Below, piece by piece: positions 40,683-49,994 of a DNA stretch of 64,000 bases. Positions within the stretch are counted from its first letter, which is position 1; each line of letters opens with the position of its first letter. The notes under the pieces are model-generated. The model saw nothing but the letters and a program-made list of their open reading frames with translations. It searched no databases and had not been told where the DNA came from. Source of the stretch: Pacificispira sp965223125 (lineage in GTDB: Bacteria; Pseudomonadota; Alphaproteobacteria; UBA8366; Aestuariispiraceae). The DNA is taken from positions 1,860,001 through 1,924,000 of the forward strand of contig OZ244984.1 in the NCBI GenBank assembly GCA_965223125.1. Reading direction: 5' to 3'. The position numbers and the translations under genes were made by a program.

Positions 40683-42593
40683 CTAATCCGCCGCCTGCGC
40701 GGTGATCGAATCCTTATCCCAGAACACGTAGTCCAGTCCATACAGACCGAAATGCGCACCGGGGTCCCAGTTCCACAAGCCCTCGACCGGAAGATTGCGC
40801 AGTCCCGCCGTGACCACGACCGGTTGAAGCACGCCCGCAACAAGCCCGATCGTGGGCAGTTCCTCCGCATGAATCGCAAGCATCTCCTGCCAGGCGGTAA
40901 GCCGACCCTCCCGATCCTCCGCCTCGTACCAGGCGCGGCGCAGATCCATCAGCCGGGTACCGATATCCATGTCCGGCGGGCTGCCGCCATTCCGGTTGGT
41001 CTCGAAATACTCGCCCCATTCGGACCATTGATACTGGACCTGAGTGACCGGGGCCAGATCGTTCGGGGCCATGTCCGCCGTCGCCAGACCGTTCTCGAAA
41101 CCGGACTCCATGGTCATCTGGGTCTGGCCGGAGAAGATGCGCCGACGCAGCGTTTCCTTGCCCAGCGGCTTGATGAAGACCTTGATCCCTAATTCCCACC
41201 AACTGTCGGTGATGAGTTCCAGGATATCGGCCTGTTCGGTGGATCCTGCCGTCTCGACAATGATCTCTATCGGCTTGCCGTCCGGTCCTTTTCGCTGGCC
41301 TTCCCAGTTCCGTTTCAGCCCCATCTCATCCAGCAGCGCGTTTGCCTGTTTCAGGTCGAACCGCGCATAGGCCGTGCGATACGCCTCCCGATACAGCGGA
41401 CTGCGCGGCAGCATCGTATTCTGCCCCTCCAGCGCGAGACCGAAATAGATCACCCGATTGATCTCATGGCGATTGATGCCTAGCGACAGCGCGCGCCGGA
41501 ACCGCACATCACGGATCAGTTCCCGGAAGACCGGATCCTTGTTGGTGAGATTGGGATAGAGCGCCTGATGGGAACCCTTGGCGATGCGCCAGAGCAACGT
41601 CGTATAGTCGTGCTTCTTCTCATTGCGCTTCAACAGCGTGACATCGTCGAAACGCAGATAACGCGCCTGCAAATCCGCATCACCCGTCGCCGATTTGCCG
41701 GAAATCAGCTTTTCCTCTGTGATATTGAAGATCACCTCGTCGATATAGGGCAGTTGCAATCCGTTGACATCGACCTTGTGGTAATAGGGATTGCGGGTAA
41801 AGACAAACCGGTCCGCCGGTGCCTCATTCGTCACGTTCCAGGGTTGCAGCGTCGGCAGATCCTTGTTTTCGAAACGGTAGTAACGTGACGCCTTGATATG
41901 GATCGCGGCCCAGTTCCGCTGACCGGCGGCCTCGGCGGCAGCGGTCAGTTCCTCAAGCGGGCGGTAATTCGGGTGGAACTGGCTCAGATAGTGTTTCGGT
42001 GCGTAAAGCTGGTTCGGGCGGGCCTGAGCGAGACCGGGCAGAAAATCGGGATTCGGTACCGGGAAGCGATAGCGGATCACGGTCGGACCCAGAACCTCAA
42101 CCTCCGGATACTGGTCCATGATCTTCAGATAGGAAGGAGGGCCACTGGCGAACAGATCCTCATTATGGGCCATGTCGTACCAGAAATAGAGGAAATCCTC
42201 GGTCGTGAAGGGATGTCCGTCCGACCATTTATGCCCCTCGCGAAGAGTGAGCGTAAAGGTACGCCCCCCCTCTGATACTTCGAAATCCTTCAATATGTCC
42301 GGGACCAGATTGAAATCCAGATCATACTTCACCAGCCGTGCATAGCCGTAGGTATAGAGATTGCGCGTATCCTTTGCCGAATTCATCAGCATGGTCAGGC
42401 TGCCGCCCGACCGGCCCGGCACTTGACCCCGCGCGGCCAGATCGACGACCAGCGGTTCAGCGGGCAGTCGCCACGCGATAGGCGGCAGTTTTCCATCCGT
42501 CACCGCTTCTGTCAGATAGGGCGGTTCGACGAATTCAGCGACTGCGGAAACCGGAAGCAGCCAGATCAGTAGGGCAATCAGAATCCGCCTCAT
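40683..42593 (-). CDS. Peptide ABC transporter substrate-binding protein (YejA-like)
   Basis: The 636-residue periplasmic protein has a signal peptide (ILIALLIWLLPVSAVA, cleavage near residue 19) and the SBP family 5 fold. Motifs include GRTFTLTLREGHKWSDGHPFTTEDFLYFW near 105-135 (core LREGHKWSDG), RFRRALSLGINRHEINRVIY near 370 and AYARFDLKQANALLDEMGL near 415. The length and single signal fit YejA-like proteins that bind oligopeptides. Its start overlaps the ATPase stop by four bases. Confidence 0.92.
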   Translation of the reverse strand: MRRILIALLIWLLPVSAVAEFVEPPYLTEAVTDGKLPPIAWRLPAEPLVVDLAARGQVPGRSGGSLTMLMNSAKDTRNLYTYGYARLVKYDLDFNLVPDILKDFEVSEGGRTFTLTLREGHKWSDGHPFTTEDFLYFWYDMAHNEDLFASGPPSYLKIMDQYPEVEVLGPTVIRYRFPVPNPDFLPGLAQARPNQLYAPKHYLSQFHPNYRPLEELTAAAEAAGQRNWAAIHIKASRYYRFENKDLPTLQPWNVTNEAPADRFVFTRNPYYHKVDVNGLQLPYIDEVIFNITEEKLISGKSATGDADLQARYLRFDDVTLLKRNEKKHDYTTLLWRIAKGSHQALYPNLTNKDPVFRELIRDVRFRRALSLGINRHEINRVIYFGLALEGQNTMLPRSPLYREAYRTAYARFDLKQANALLDEMGLKRNWEGQRKGPDGKPIEIIVETAGSTEQADILELITDSWWELGIKVFIKPLGKETLRRRIFSGQTQMTMESGFENGLATADMAPNDLAPVTQVQYQWSEWGEYFETNRNGGSPPDMDIGTRLMDLRRAWYEAEDREGRLTAWQEMLAIHAEELPTIGLVAGVLQPVVVTAGLRNLPVEGLWNWDPGAHFGLYGLDYVFWDKDSITAQAAD

Positions 42594-44473
42594 GCCGCAT
42601 CCCTTCCAAAAGACGCTCCGGCGAGCGCACGCACGAGATGACCGTCACCCAGATCATGGAAGACCGGCTGGCCGTTGCCGTCATCGGTGAAGGGGGCGGA
42701 CCAGCGGGCTGGATCGGAGGCCTTGTCGTCCATCAGTTGCGCAAAATCCAGCGGCCGGTCGGGATTGGGTTCCGGTACCGCGCGCAGCAGGCCCTGGGTA
42801 TAGGGATGGATCGGATTCTGGAACAGCAGTGCGCGCGGCGCGATCTCCACCAACCGCCCCCGGCACATCACCGCGATCCGGTCGGCAATGTAATCAACCA
42901 CCGCCAGATTGTGACTGATGAAGATATAGGTCAGGCCCAGATCGCGCTGCAGATCCTTCAACAGATTCAGAATCTGTGCCTGGATCGACACGTCCAGCGC
43001 TGAGACCGGCTCGTCACAGATGATGATTTCCGGGTTCAGGGCCAGCGCACGGGCGATGCCGATACGCTGGCGCTGGCCGCCGGAAAAGCTGTGCGGGTAG
43101 CGTTTCAGATGGCGCATGTCGAGGCCGACCAGTTCCATCAGCGTCGCGGCCTTGCGGCGGCGTTCCTCCATCGTTCCGATCCCGTGGATGGTCAGCGGTT
43201 CGGTCAGGATATCCAGCACCGTCATGCGCGGATTGAGAGAGGAAAACGGATCCTGGAACATGAACTGCATGGTGCGTCGGAATTCGAACAGCCGTGCCCC
43301 CTCCAGAGTCAGCAGGTCAATATCCGATGCGCCATCGTAATAGGTGACCGACCCGCTGTCCGGCGGCAATGCCCGCATCAGCATCTTGGAGATCGTCGTC
43401 TTGCCGCAGCCGCTTTCCCCGACCAACCCCAGACACTCGCCGCGCTTCACATCGAAACTGACCCCGTCCACGGCTCGGATCGGGGTCGGCTTGCCGATCA
43501 GCCCGCCCTTGCGGATGGTGAAGGTCTTGGTGATGTCGCGGATGCTCAGGATCGGCCTTGCCGGATCGGCTACCGGGCGCGGGGCGCGCTCGGCATGCAG
43601 GTTCTCTGCCTTGGTTTCGATCTCACGGATCGGGACCAGCCGCTCCCCCGGTTTCATGTCGAAGCGCGGGACAGCATGCAGCAGCGCCTTCAGATAGGGG
43701 TGACTCGGATCGCGGAAGATGTGGTCCAGCGTACCGGATTCCATCACCTCGCCATGATACATCACGACGATTTCCTCGGCCATGTTGGCGACAACCCCCA
43801 GATCATGGGTGATCATCAGCATCGCCATCCCCAGTTCTTTCTGCAAATCCCGCATCAGCTTCAGGATCTGCGCCTGGATCGTCACGTCCAGCGCGGTCGT
43901 CGGCTCATCGGCGATCAGCAGGGCCGGATGACAGACCAGCGCCATCGCGATCATCGCGCGCTGGCGCAACCCACCGGACAGTTCAAACGGATAGGTCCGC
44001 AAGGCCCGATCCGGGTCAGGAAATCCGACCATCCGCAGCATGTCGCGGGTCAGGTCCAGACTTTCGGCGGCACTGCAATTCCGGTGCAGATCCACCGCCT
44101 CGCCGATCTGGTTGCCGATCGTGTGCAGCGGAGACAGCGCGGTCATCGGTTCCTGGAAGATGATCGATATCCGTCCACCGCGAATCCGGCGCATTGCCTC
44201 TCCATCGCGGTCCAGTTTAGCCAGATCGACCGGCGGCCCGTCGAGGCGCGGATCGTCGAACAGGATCGACCCGCCGGTGATATCGGCGATGTTTGGCAAT
44301 ATCCCCATGATCGCCTGACTGACGACCGACTTGCCGGAACCGGATTCCCCGACCAGCGCGACGGTGCCACCCCGAGGCACGCGAAAGGAAATGCCCTTCA
44401 CGGCATCGACGGACCCTTCCATCATGCGGAAACCGACTCGCAGGGCCTCCACCCGCAACAGATCACCGGTCAT
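42590..44473 (-). CDS. Dual ABC ATPase for peptide import (YejF/DppDF-like)
   Basis: The 627-residue protein fuses two oligopeptide-type ATPases. The first has Walker A GESGSGKS near 42, signature LSGGLRQRAMIA near 165 and LLIADEPTTALDV. The second has GESGCGKT near 352, FSGGQRQRIGIARA near 465 and IIICDEPVSALDV. Each is followed by the OppD/OppF-type C-terminal region (HPYLKALLHAVP, HPYTQGLLRAVPEP). Both sites look intact. It heads the importer but itself overlaps the membrane-protein gene upstream by four bases. Confidence 0.94.
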   Translation of the reverse strand: MTGDLLRVEALRVGFRMMEGSVDAVKGISFRVPRGGTVALVGESGSGKSVVSQAIMGILPNIADITGGSILFDDPRLDGPPVDLAKLDRDGEAMRRIRGGRISIIFQEPMTALSPLHTIGNQIGEAVDLHRNCSAAESLDLTRDMLRMVGFPDPDRALRTYPFELSGGLRQRAMIAMALVCHPALLIADEPTTALDVTIQAQILKLMRDLQKELGMAMLMITHDLGVVANMAEEIVVMYHGEVMESGTLDHIFRDPSHPYLKALLHAVPRFDMKPGERLVPIREIETKAENLHAERAPRPVADPARPILSIRDITKTFTIRKGGLIGKPTPIRAVDGVSFDVKRGECLGLVGESGCGKTTISKMLMRALPPDSGSVTYYDGASDIDLLTLEGARLFEFRRTMQFMFQDPFSSLNPRMTVLDILTEPLTIHGIGTMEERRRKAATLMELVGLDMRHLKRYPHSFSGGQRQRIGIARALALNPEIIICDEPVSALDVSIQAQILNLLKDLQRDLGLTYIFISHNLAVVDYIADRIAVMCRGRLVEIAPRALLFQNPIHPYTQGLLRAVPEPNPDRPLDFAQLMDDKASDPARWSAPFTDDGNGQPVFHDLGDGHLVRALAGASFGRDAA

Positions 44474-45024
44474 ATGGTCCCTCGATCCCCCAATTTACCT
44501 GAACCCCTCTCACCATTATCCCCATCATCGCGTTCCCAGGCTATCGGTATGCCCAACGCTTCAAAATTGTGCACCGTTGCCGGATCGACCGCAACACCGG
44601 AACGGGCACTGACTCGCGCAGCAGCGGCAAGCAGTTCATCGAAACCGGAAAGCGACGATTCGACGGTGATGTCTCCATCACCTCCGCTCAGTTTCAGCGT
44701 TGTCACCCCCGTCCCCGCCCGAAAGCGGGATGAGGCGAAATAGGACAGGCGCACCGCAGTCACTTGATCCCAGGCCAGACGTCTGGTTCGAACCGGCGAT
44801 ACCACAGCGATGGCATCCTGCGACAGTTCGATGGTCGTTTTATGACGCAGAAAGATGCGGATGAGAAAGAACCCGAACAGCAGCGCAGCCAGTCCCAGCA
44901 CGATTGCGACGGGCAGCAGGATATTGTCCAGAAACAGGATTGGCCCCAGGGTAACGACAAGCCCCGCGAGACCACGCAGCCCGTCGGTCAGCAATTCGCC
45001 GCGATCATAGCGCAAAATCGTCAT
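44470..45024 (-). CDS. Small membrane protein with a PH-like soluble domain
   Basis: The 184-residue protein has two adjacent hydrophobic segments near 14-60 (LRGLAGLVVTLGPILFLDN, VAIVLGLAALLFGFFLI) followed by a soluble beta-rich stretch (TIELSQDAIAVVSPVRTRRL, WDQVTAVRLSYF, VTTLKLSGGDGDITVESS). That pattern resembles bacterial PH-like membrane proteins, but I cannot name the family. The C-terminal tail is polar and Gly/Asp-rich. It sits in an unbroken chain of overlapping genes between the deacetylase and the peptide importer. Confidence 0.75.
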   Translation of the reverse strand: MTILRYDRGELLTDGLRGLAGLVVTLGPILFLDNILLPVAIVLGLAALLFGFFLIRIFLRHKTTIELSQDAIAVVSPVRTRRLAWDQVTAVRLSYFASSRFRAGTGVTTLKLSGGDGDITVESSLSGFDELLAAAARVSARSGVAVDPATVHNFEALGIPIAWERDDGDNGERGSGKLGDRGTI

Positions 45025-45806
45025 GGCCTTGTTTCCTCCCGTTCCAGGGCGTTTCGGGCCGATATCCATCCGGCGGAGGGATGCCGATCGATCACGGTTG
45101 CCAACTGTGCCAGAAAATCCCAGGTCGCGCGATCATGCTCCAGATGATGGGTCAGCAATCCAACCGGTTCGTCTGGATCGGTCCCATCGGCGTTCAGCCG
45201 CCGCCGTTGTAAGGCCTGCACCAGTACGGACAGGACAGCCGCCTCTCCGGCGAAAATTGCCGCCCCGGTTTTTTTCTTCGCTGACCAGTCCAGCACGTCA
45301 ACATGGGTATTCACCTGCGGGGACTGCCGCAAGGGTGCGCGGTCGGTAAAGGCTGACAGACCACGTATGCCAAGTGTCGGCAGGGTCTGAGCCACATCCG
45401 GTGCGATCCGGTTCCAGGGTGGCACGAAAAGCGGCAGGTATTGGTACCCGAATGCCTGCTGCAAAAGAGTGGCTCCCTGACGAATATCCGGCAGGACCGC
45501 ATTGATCGGACGGGCCGATCCGACCTCTGCCTTTTTCCTGTCCTCTGGTTCATGATTGGTATGCGCAAACCCGTGCGGCAGAACATCCACCGTCGTGATG
45601 GAGGTGAGACGCCCCACCAGCGACGGCTCCAGCCGGGCCGGAATGACCGCCAGGGCAAGCGGACGACCCGCCGCGCAGTCCAGCAGGCGATCCAGCGCCG
45701 GTGTCGCGCCTACCGCATCATCGTCACGCCACCAGATCAGGGCCTCGCGCCCCACAGAACGCCAGGCATCCAGTTCGGCCCGCAATTCCTGCCAGGGATC
45801 AGTCAT
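45021..45806 (-). CDS. Polysaccharide deacetylase-like protein
   Basis: The 261-residue protein resembles WalW/polysaccharide-deacetylase-type proteins of the NodB fold. It has an acidic first motif (LIWWRDDDAVG near 23-33), a histidine motif (LPHGFAHTNHEPED near 76-90) and FVPPWNRIAPDV near 127. A final VGLLTHHLEHD near 215 could supply the general acid/base. No signal peptide is seen, so it may act on a cytoplasmic precursor. It lies among glycosyltransferases and probably trims an N-acetyl sugar or lipid-linked intermediate. Confidence 0.82.
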   Translation of the reverse strand: MTDPWQELRAELDAWRSVGREALIWWRDDDAVGATPALDRLLDCAAGRPLALAVIPARLEPSLVGRLTSITTVDVLPHGFAHTNHEPEDRKKAEVGSARPINAVLPDIRQGATLLQQAFGYQYLPLFVPPWNRIAPDVAQTLPTLGIRGLSAFTDRAPLRQSPQVNTHVDVLDWSAKKKTGAAIFAGEAAVLSVLVQALQRRRLNADGTDPDEPVGLLTHHLEHDRATWDFLAQLATVIDRHPSAGWISARNALEREETRP

Positions 45807-46972
45807 GCGCCTCTCCGATCCAGTAACCGTCGCAGGGCCGCTGCGGTGCAGGTAGCGCCGTTCAGCCGATAAGGGCTGTCTGACGGGCGCGGCAAAGCGA
45901 GGACGCGGTCGACAGCACCAGCCAGTGATTCCGGTGTCAGGGTCGGTTCCGGCACGGTGACGGCCCGCCCGGCGCGCGCAATCAGCCGGGCGCGGGTCGG
46001 TTGTTCCGTCTCCTTCCCCATCGGCCCTTCGAAGGGAACCAGAATCGCCGGACAGCCGGTTACCGCGAGGTCAGCCACGGTATTGTATCCTGCCTGACTG
46101 ATGGACAGGGCTGCCCTGGACAAAAGGCCGGTGAAATCTTCCCGTGCCGGTTCCATGATCACACCTTCGGGAAGGGTTCCGATAGCCATGCGATCCGCCT
46201 CCGGCAGATTTGGGCCGATCAAGATGCGCCAGGGGTTTTTCGCTAGACGGGACAGGGGGCGCGCACCAAGCGCGGCACGAATCAGCGCCCCGCCGGTCGC
46301 GCCTCCGCCGGCGGAAACAATCACTTCATCCTCGCCCACCCCGCTCTGGTCGTCTGCCGGGGTCTCGGGGGACACGATCCCGGTATAGACCACCCTGTCG
46401 GCAATCACGGCAGCGGCGGAGAAGCTGTCGGCCAGTTGGACGAAACCCGGATCACCATGTACCAGCACGATATCAAACAGGTCGCGCGCCAGAGCAGCGA
46501 TCTCCGCATTTTTCCGTCTGTCCGGCCGGATGACCAGAATATCGCGGATCGATACGGCCGTGCGGACATTCATGGCGCGGGCCTGCTCGATCAGGGGAAC
46601 AAGTTCGAACCGGAAGGCTCGTCGGGCAAAGGGAAAGCCCTCCACCAGCAAGATATCGGGGCGGCAGGCCCGCATCGCCGCCAGACTGGCCTCCAGCCGT
46701 CTTGCCCGCCAGACATCGTTGATCGGCAGGCCGGTCTCCGCATCCAGGACATGAGAAAAATCCGCGTCTGCGGCCTTTGCGGGGGGAAGCTGGATGCGGG
46801 TGAGGCCCGGCATGTCGGATTGCCCCGCCCATTGCCCGGCCACCCCGCCCTCGATCAGCGTGACGTCGAAGCCCGCCAGCACACAGGCGCGGGCGATACG
46901 TTCCGCCCGGACGCGATGGCCGATCCCCAGCATATGCTGAACATGAAACAGAAGGCGCGGTCTGTCGGTCAT
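45803..46972 (-). CDS. Predicted glycosyltransferase (MurG/COG4671-like)
   Basis: The 389-residue protein has a GT-B layout. The N-terminal RLLFHVQHMLGIGHRVRAERIA block fits the G-I-G-H loop of the COG4671 type, VSAGGGATGGALIRAAL near 220 begins the C-terminal domain, and SISQAGYNTVADLAVTGCPAILVPFEG near 295-320 (core SQAGYNTV) is the donor-nucleotide region. It is a paralogue of the gene at 49995-51227. The start at MTDRP gives a four-base overlap with the phosphatase stop. Confidence 0.82.
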   Translation of the reverse strand: MTDRPRLLFHVQHMLGIGHRVRAERIARACVLAGFDVTLIEGGVAGQWAGQSDMPGLTRIQLPPAKAADADFSHVLDAETGLPINDVWRARRLEASLAAMRACRPDILLVEGFPFARRAFRFELVPLIEQARAMNVRTAVSIRDILVIRPDRRKNAEIAALARDLFDIVLVHGDPGFVQLADSFSAAAVIADRVVYTGIVSPETPADDQSGVGEDEVIVSAGGGATGGALIRAALGARPLSRLAKNPWRILIGPNLPEADRMAIGTLPEGVIMEPAREDFTGLLSRAALSISQAGYNTVADLAVTGCPAILVPFEGPMGKETEQPTRARLIARAGRAVTVPEPTLTPESLAGAVDRVLALPRPSDSPYRLNGATCTAAALRRLLDRRGA

Positions 46973-47601
46973 TCCGGGTGAATTTCCCCTTCCGGGTGAT
47001 TTTTCTGGGGAAGCAGCATCACGTTCAGACGGTCGATAACGGGAACGCCCTCCGCCGTCAGCCGGAACAGGTGCAGTGCGTCCCAGTGCAGCCGATCCGG
47101 GCTTTTGCCTGTCATATCCCATCCCGCCGCCCAGGCATAGAGGGCGCGGATAACCCCCTTGTGTGTGACGCCGATGACATCCTCTCCCGCCGTTGCCCAG
47201 CGCTGCAGCAACGGGGCCAGGCGCTGTTGCACCATCCGGGGACTCTCGCCTCCCGGTGCCATGAAATCCAGCCCCCGTGCCTCATTTGCCACCATTTCCG
47301 CACCCAGACGCGCACGCAGATCGGGCAGGCGCTGGCCTTCCCAGTTACCAAGATCGGTTTCGATCAGTTCCGCTGCTACCGTGACGGGCCAATCCGGCAA
47401 TGCCAGTGCTGCCGTTTCCCGTGCCCGCAGCAACGGGCTGCAATAAACCCGACAGGACCGAATCGCGTCCGGCAGGCGATAGCGGGTGACCAGCGCTCTG
47501 CCCTCTGCGCTCAGCTTCGTATCGGTATGACCCTGCAGGCGCTTCTCCACGTTCCAGAGCGTCGGACCATGTCGCAACAGGGCGAGTTGAATACCCGTCA
47601 T
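46969..47601 (-). CDS. Histidine phosphatase (phosphoglycerate-mutase-like)
   Basis: The 210-residue protein starts with the phosphatase signature LALLRHGPTLWN near 6-17 (catalytic His in R-H-G), with CSPLLRARETA near 54, ETDLGNWEGQ near 81 and the second His in VIGVTHKGVIRAL near 145. It would remove phosphate from a small molecule, perhaps a sugar phosphate given its glycosyltransferase neighbours. It overlaps genes on both sides by four bases. Confidence 0.9.
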   Translation of the reverse strand: MTGIQLALLRHGPTLWNVEKRLQGHTDTKLSAEGRALVTRYRLPDAIRSCRVYCSPLLRARETAALALPDWPVTVAAELIETDLGNWEGQRLPDLRARLGAEMVANEARGLDFMAPGGESPRMVQQRLAPLLQRWATAGEDVIGVTHKGVIRALYAWAAGWDMTGKSPDRLHWDALHLFRLTAEGVPVIDRLNVMLLPQKNHPEGEIHPE

Positions 47602-48761
47602 CCTCTCCTCCGCCCGATCAAGGGGTTCAGGACAGACCGCAGCAAGTCCGCCGCCGCACCGATGTCATGATACTCGGCAATATGCGTCCGCGCCGCCGAT
47701 CCCATCTGCATGCGCCGGGTGGGATCGTCCAGCAAGGCGGCGATCCCGGATGCCAGTGCCCCCGCATCACCTTCAGCCGTCAGGATGGCCGTTTCCCCGT
47801 CCCGGACCATTGCACGGGTCCCCGGCCTGTCACCGATCACGGCAGGAAGGCCTGCCGCCTGTGCTTCCAGCAGCGCCATGCCGAAAGCTTCCCCTATGGC
47901 GGGCCAGACGAAAAGGTCGCCCGCCGCATTCAGGCCGCGCAAATTCCTGGCAGGCAGTGACCCGGTGAAGCGGACCCGGTCATCAGCCTGAAACGCCGCC
48001 GCGATTTCTGCCCGCGCCGGTCCGTCACCAACCAGGATCAGGTGGCAGTTGTACCCATTCAGGCGTCTCATTGCATCGGCCAGCAGCAGAAAGGACCGCC
48101 GCTTGCTGTCCGCCCGCATCATGCCGGTCGCGATCAGCCAGGGTCGCGCCGGATCAAGGGTCAGGCGCTTGGCCCAGACGGATCGATGGGCCTCTCGATG
48201 AGCGCATTCCGCCGCTTCCAAACCGGCATCCAGAAAGGGTGGCAGCGAAATCTGTGGCGCATCCCCGCCCAGGAATGCCGCGATACCGGCGAAATCTTTC
48301 GGATTCGGTTGCAGGATCAGATCGGCACGATGCAATGCCTGTTCGACCTGTCGCAGACCGTCGACCCAGGGTCCTGCATCCTGTATCGGGGCATGACTCG
48401 CCTCTGCCACGACATAGGGTATCGACAGCGCCGTTGCCAGCGACGGGCCGATCAGGTCCGGTGCCTTGTGATAAAGGTGATAGGTGAACCAGATATCCGG
48501 CGGCCTGTCGCGATACCGGGCTTCCAGCCGGGCGCGGCTTCGCGTGGCGCGGCCCTCAATCAACCGTTGCCGCCCCGGATCCCCGTCCGGATTGCGGCTG
48601 CGCAGGGTGCTGGCAAGATCGACCCGGAAGCCCGCCCGCCGCAGGGCACGGATCAACAGCCGGGCAAACCGCCGGTCGCCGGAAGGGATCGGGTGTCCGG
48701 GCGGCTTCATCGGCGCATAAAAGGCGATATGGCGGGATTCCCGATCTATGGCTTCCACCAT
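47598..48761 (-). CDS. Glycosyltransferase family 4
   Basis: The 387-residue GT-B protein has an N-terminal acceptor domain (FYAPMKPPGHPIPSGDRRFARLL near 14-36, core PSGDRRFAR) and a GT4 donor domain. The donor domain has LILVGDGPARAEI near 240 and the E-x7-E motif GEAFGMALLEAQAAGLP near 290. It transfers a sugar from a nucleotide donor to a glycan or lipid acceptor on the cytoplasmic side. It overlaps the upstream glycosyltransferase by one base. Confidence 0.9.
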   Translation of the reverse strand: MVEAIDRESRHIAFYAPMKPPGHPIPSGDRRFARLLIRALRRAGFRVDLASTLRSRNPDGDPGRQRLIEGRATRSRARLEARYRDRPPDIWFTYHLYHKAPDLIGPSLATALSIPYVVAEASHAPIQDAGPWVDGLRQVEQALHRADLILQPNPKDFAGIAAFLGGDAPQISLPPFLDAGLEAAECAHREAHRSVWAKRLTLDPARPWLIATGMMRADSKRRSFLLLADAMRRLNGYNCHLILVGDGPARAEIAAAFQADDRVRFTGSLPARNLRGLNAAGDLFVWPAIGEAFGMALLEAQAAGLPAVIGDRPGTRAMVRDGETAILTAEGDAGALASGIAALLDDPTRRMQMGSAARTHIAEYHDIGAAADLLRSVLNPLIGRRRG

Positions 48762-49987
48762 TATCGGACAGTATCCGAAACCCGCGCGAAACGCTGGACG
48801 AGATCATCCAGTTCCCGTGCGGCATTAAAGTCCGCCCGCACCCGGACCGCACCGGCCTGCCCCAGGGCGTGACGCAGGGCATCGTCGCGCAGCATCGTCT
48901 CCAGCGCATGGGAAAGGGCGGCTGGATCACCGGGCGGAACCAGCAGCCCCGTCTTGCCATCCTGGATCAGTTCGGGGATGGCGGAAACCGAACTGGCGAC
49001 CACGGCCACACCCTGGCTCTGTGCCTCCATCAGGACATTGGGCAATCCGTCACGGTCGCCATCTTTGGCAATCTTGCTGGCCAGGACGAAGACATTCGCC
49101 TGCCGCAGCGCCGCCAGCACGGCATCCTGGGGCTGCGCCCCGCGCCAGTCGATGCGCCCCGACAGTCCGGCCAATTCCGCCTGTCGCCTCAGCTCCGGCA
49201 ACAATGTGCCGCCACCGATATGGACAAATTGCCAGTTCAGGTCTGCCGACAGTCGAGACAGCGCATCGATCAGGTCCTCATATCCCTTTTTCGGAACGGC
49301 GCGCCCGACAGAGAGGATCGTCAGTGGACCGATCCGTCTTTCAACCCGCCCGTCCGGTTCGGGAAAACGCGCGAGATCGAGCCCGTGATACTGCAACGCG
49401 ATTTTCCGGGGATCGGCGGCCAGGGTTTTCAGATGGGCCGCGCCGCTGGCGGTACAGGTCACCAGCCAATCGCATTCGGCCAGCTTCTCGCGAATTTCCC
49501 AGTCGGGGGATGTCCAGATATCCTTGGCATGGGCCGATCCACTCCACGGCAGGCCACGCATGATCGCGGCATAGCGGGTGACCGATGCAGGCGTATGCAG
49601 GAAATGGAAATGCAGCCGGGCGACATCGGCGGGCAGTTCCGCCGCCAGCACACAGGCCTGCCCGAATCTGCGGATGCGATTACGGGTCAAATCCCGCCGC
49701 AAATCCCGATACCAGGCCGCCTTGGCCGCAGCATAGCCAGGCAGTTTCCGAGCCTTCCGCCAGCCACGCCAGACCCGCATTGGTTCCTGATGCAGATATT
49801 CCGGCAGGTAATGGATGGGAGCCTGAATCTCGGCATGGATCGGATGGGTGGTGGTATCAGTCGGATGCCGCAGGGAGATGATGCGGATATCCAGTCCCCG
49901 CCGCTCCAGCCCCAGGATTTCCTGGGCGATGAAGGTTTCCGACAGGCGCGGATAGCCTTTCAGGACAAATGCGACCGGTTCGCGCAT
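48761..49987 (-). CDS. Glycosyltransferase family 4
   Basis: The 408-residue protein starts VAFVLKGYPRLSETFIAQEI, typical of GT4 enzymes of exopolysaccharide and colanic-acid type. The donor domain shows LTILSVGRAVPKKGYEDLIDAL near 215, FVHIGGGTL near 245, and RDGLPNVLMEAQSQGVAVVA near 305-325 with the E-x7-E region. It would act in assembly of a surface polysaccharide or glycolipid together with the two adjoining transferases. Confidence 0.92.
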   Translation of the reverse strand: MREPVAFVLKGYPRLSETFIAQEILGLERRGLDIRIISLRHPTDTTTHPIHAEIQAPIHYLPEYLHQEPMRVWRGWRKARKLPGYAAAKAAWYRDLRRDLTRNRIRRFGQACVLAAELPADVARLHFHFLHTPASVTRYAAIMRGLPWSGSAHAKDIWTSPDWEIREKLAECDWLVTCTASGAAHLKTLAADPRKIALQYHGLDLARFPEPDGRVERRIGPLTILSVGRAVPKKGYEDLIDALSRLSADLNWQFVHIGGGTLLPELRRQAELAGLSGRIDWRGAQPQDAVLAALRQANVFVLASKIAKDGDRDGLPNVLMEAQSQGVAVVASSVSAIPELIQDGKTGLLVPPGDPAALSHALETMLRDDALRHALGQAGAVRVRADFNAARELDDLVQRFARVSDTVR

Positions 49988-49994
49988 CCCGCCA

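Noticed and set aside
43091..44743. A 550-codon plus-strand frame across the dual ABC ATPase
   Set aside because: It is a shadow of a gene with two full sets of ATPase motifs. Its His/Arg/Gln-rich composition is typical of antisense frames.
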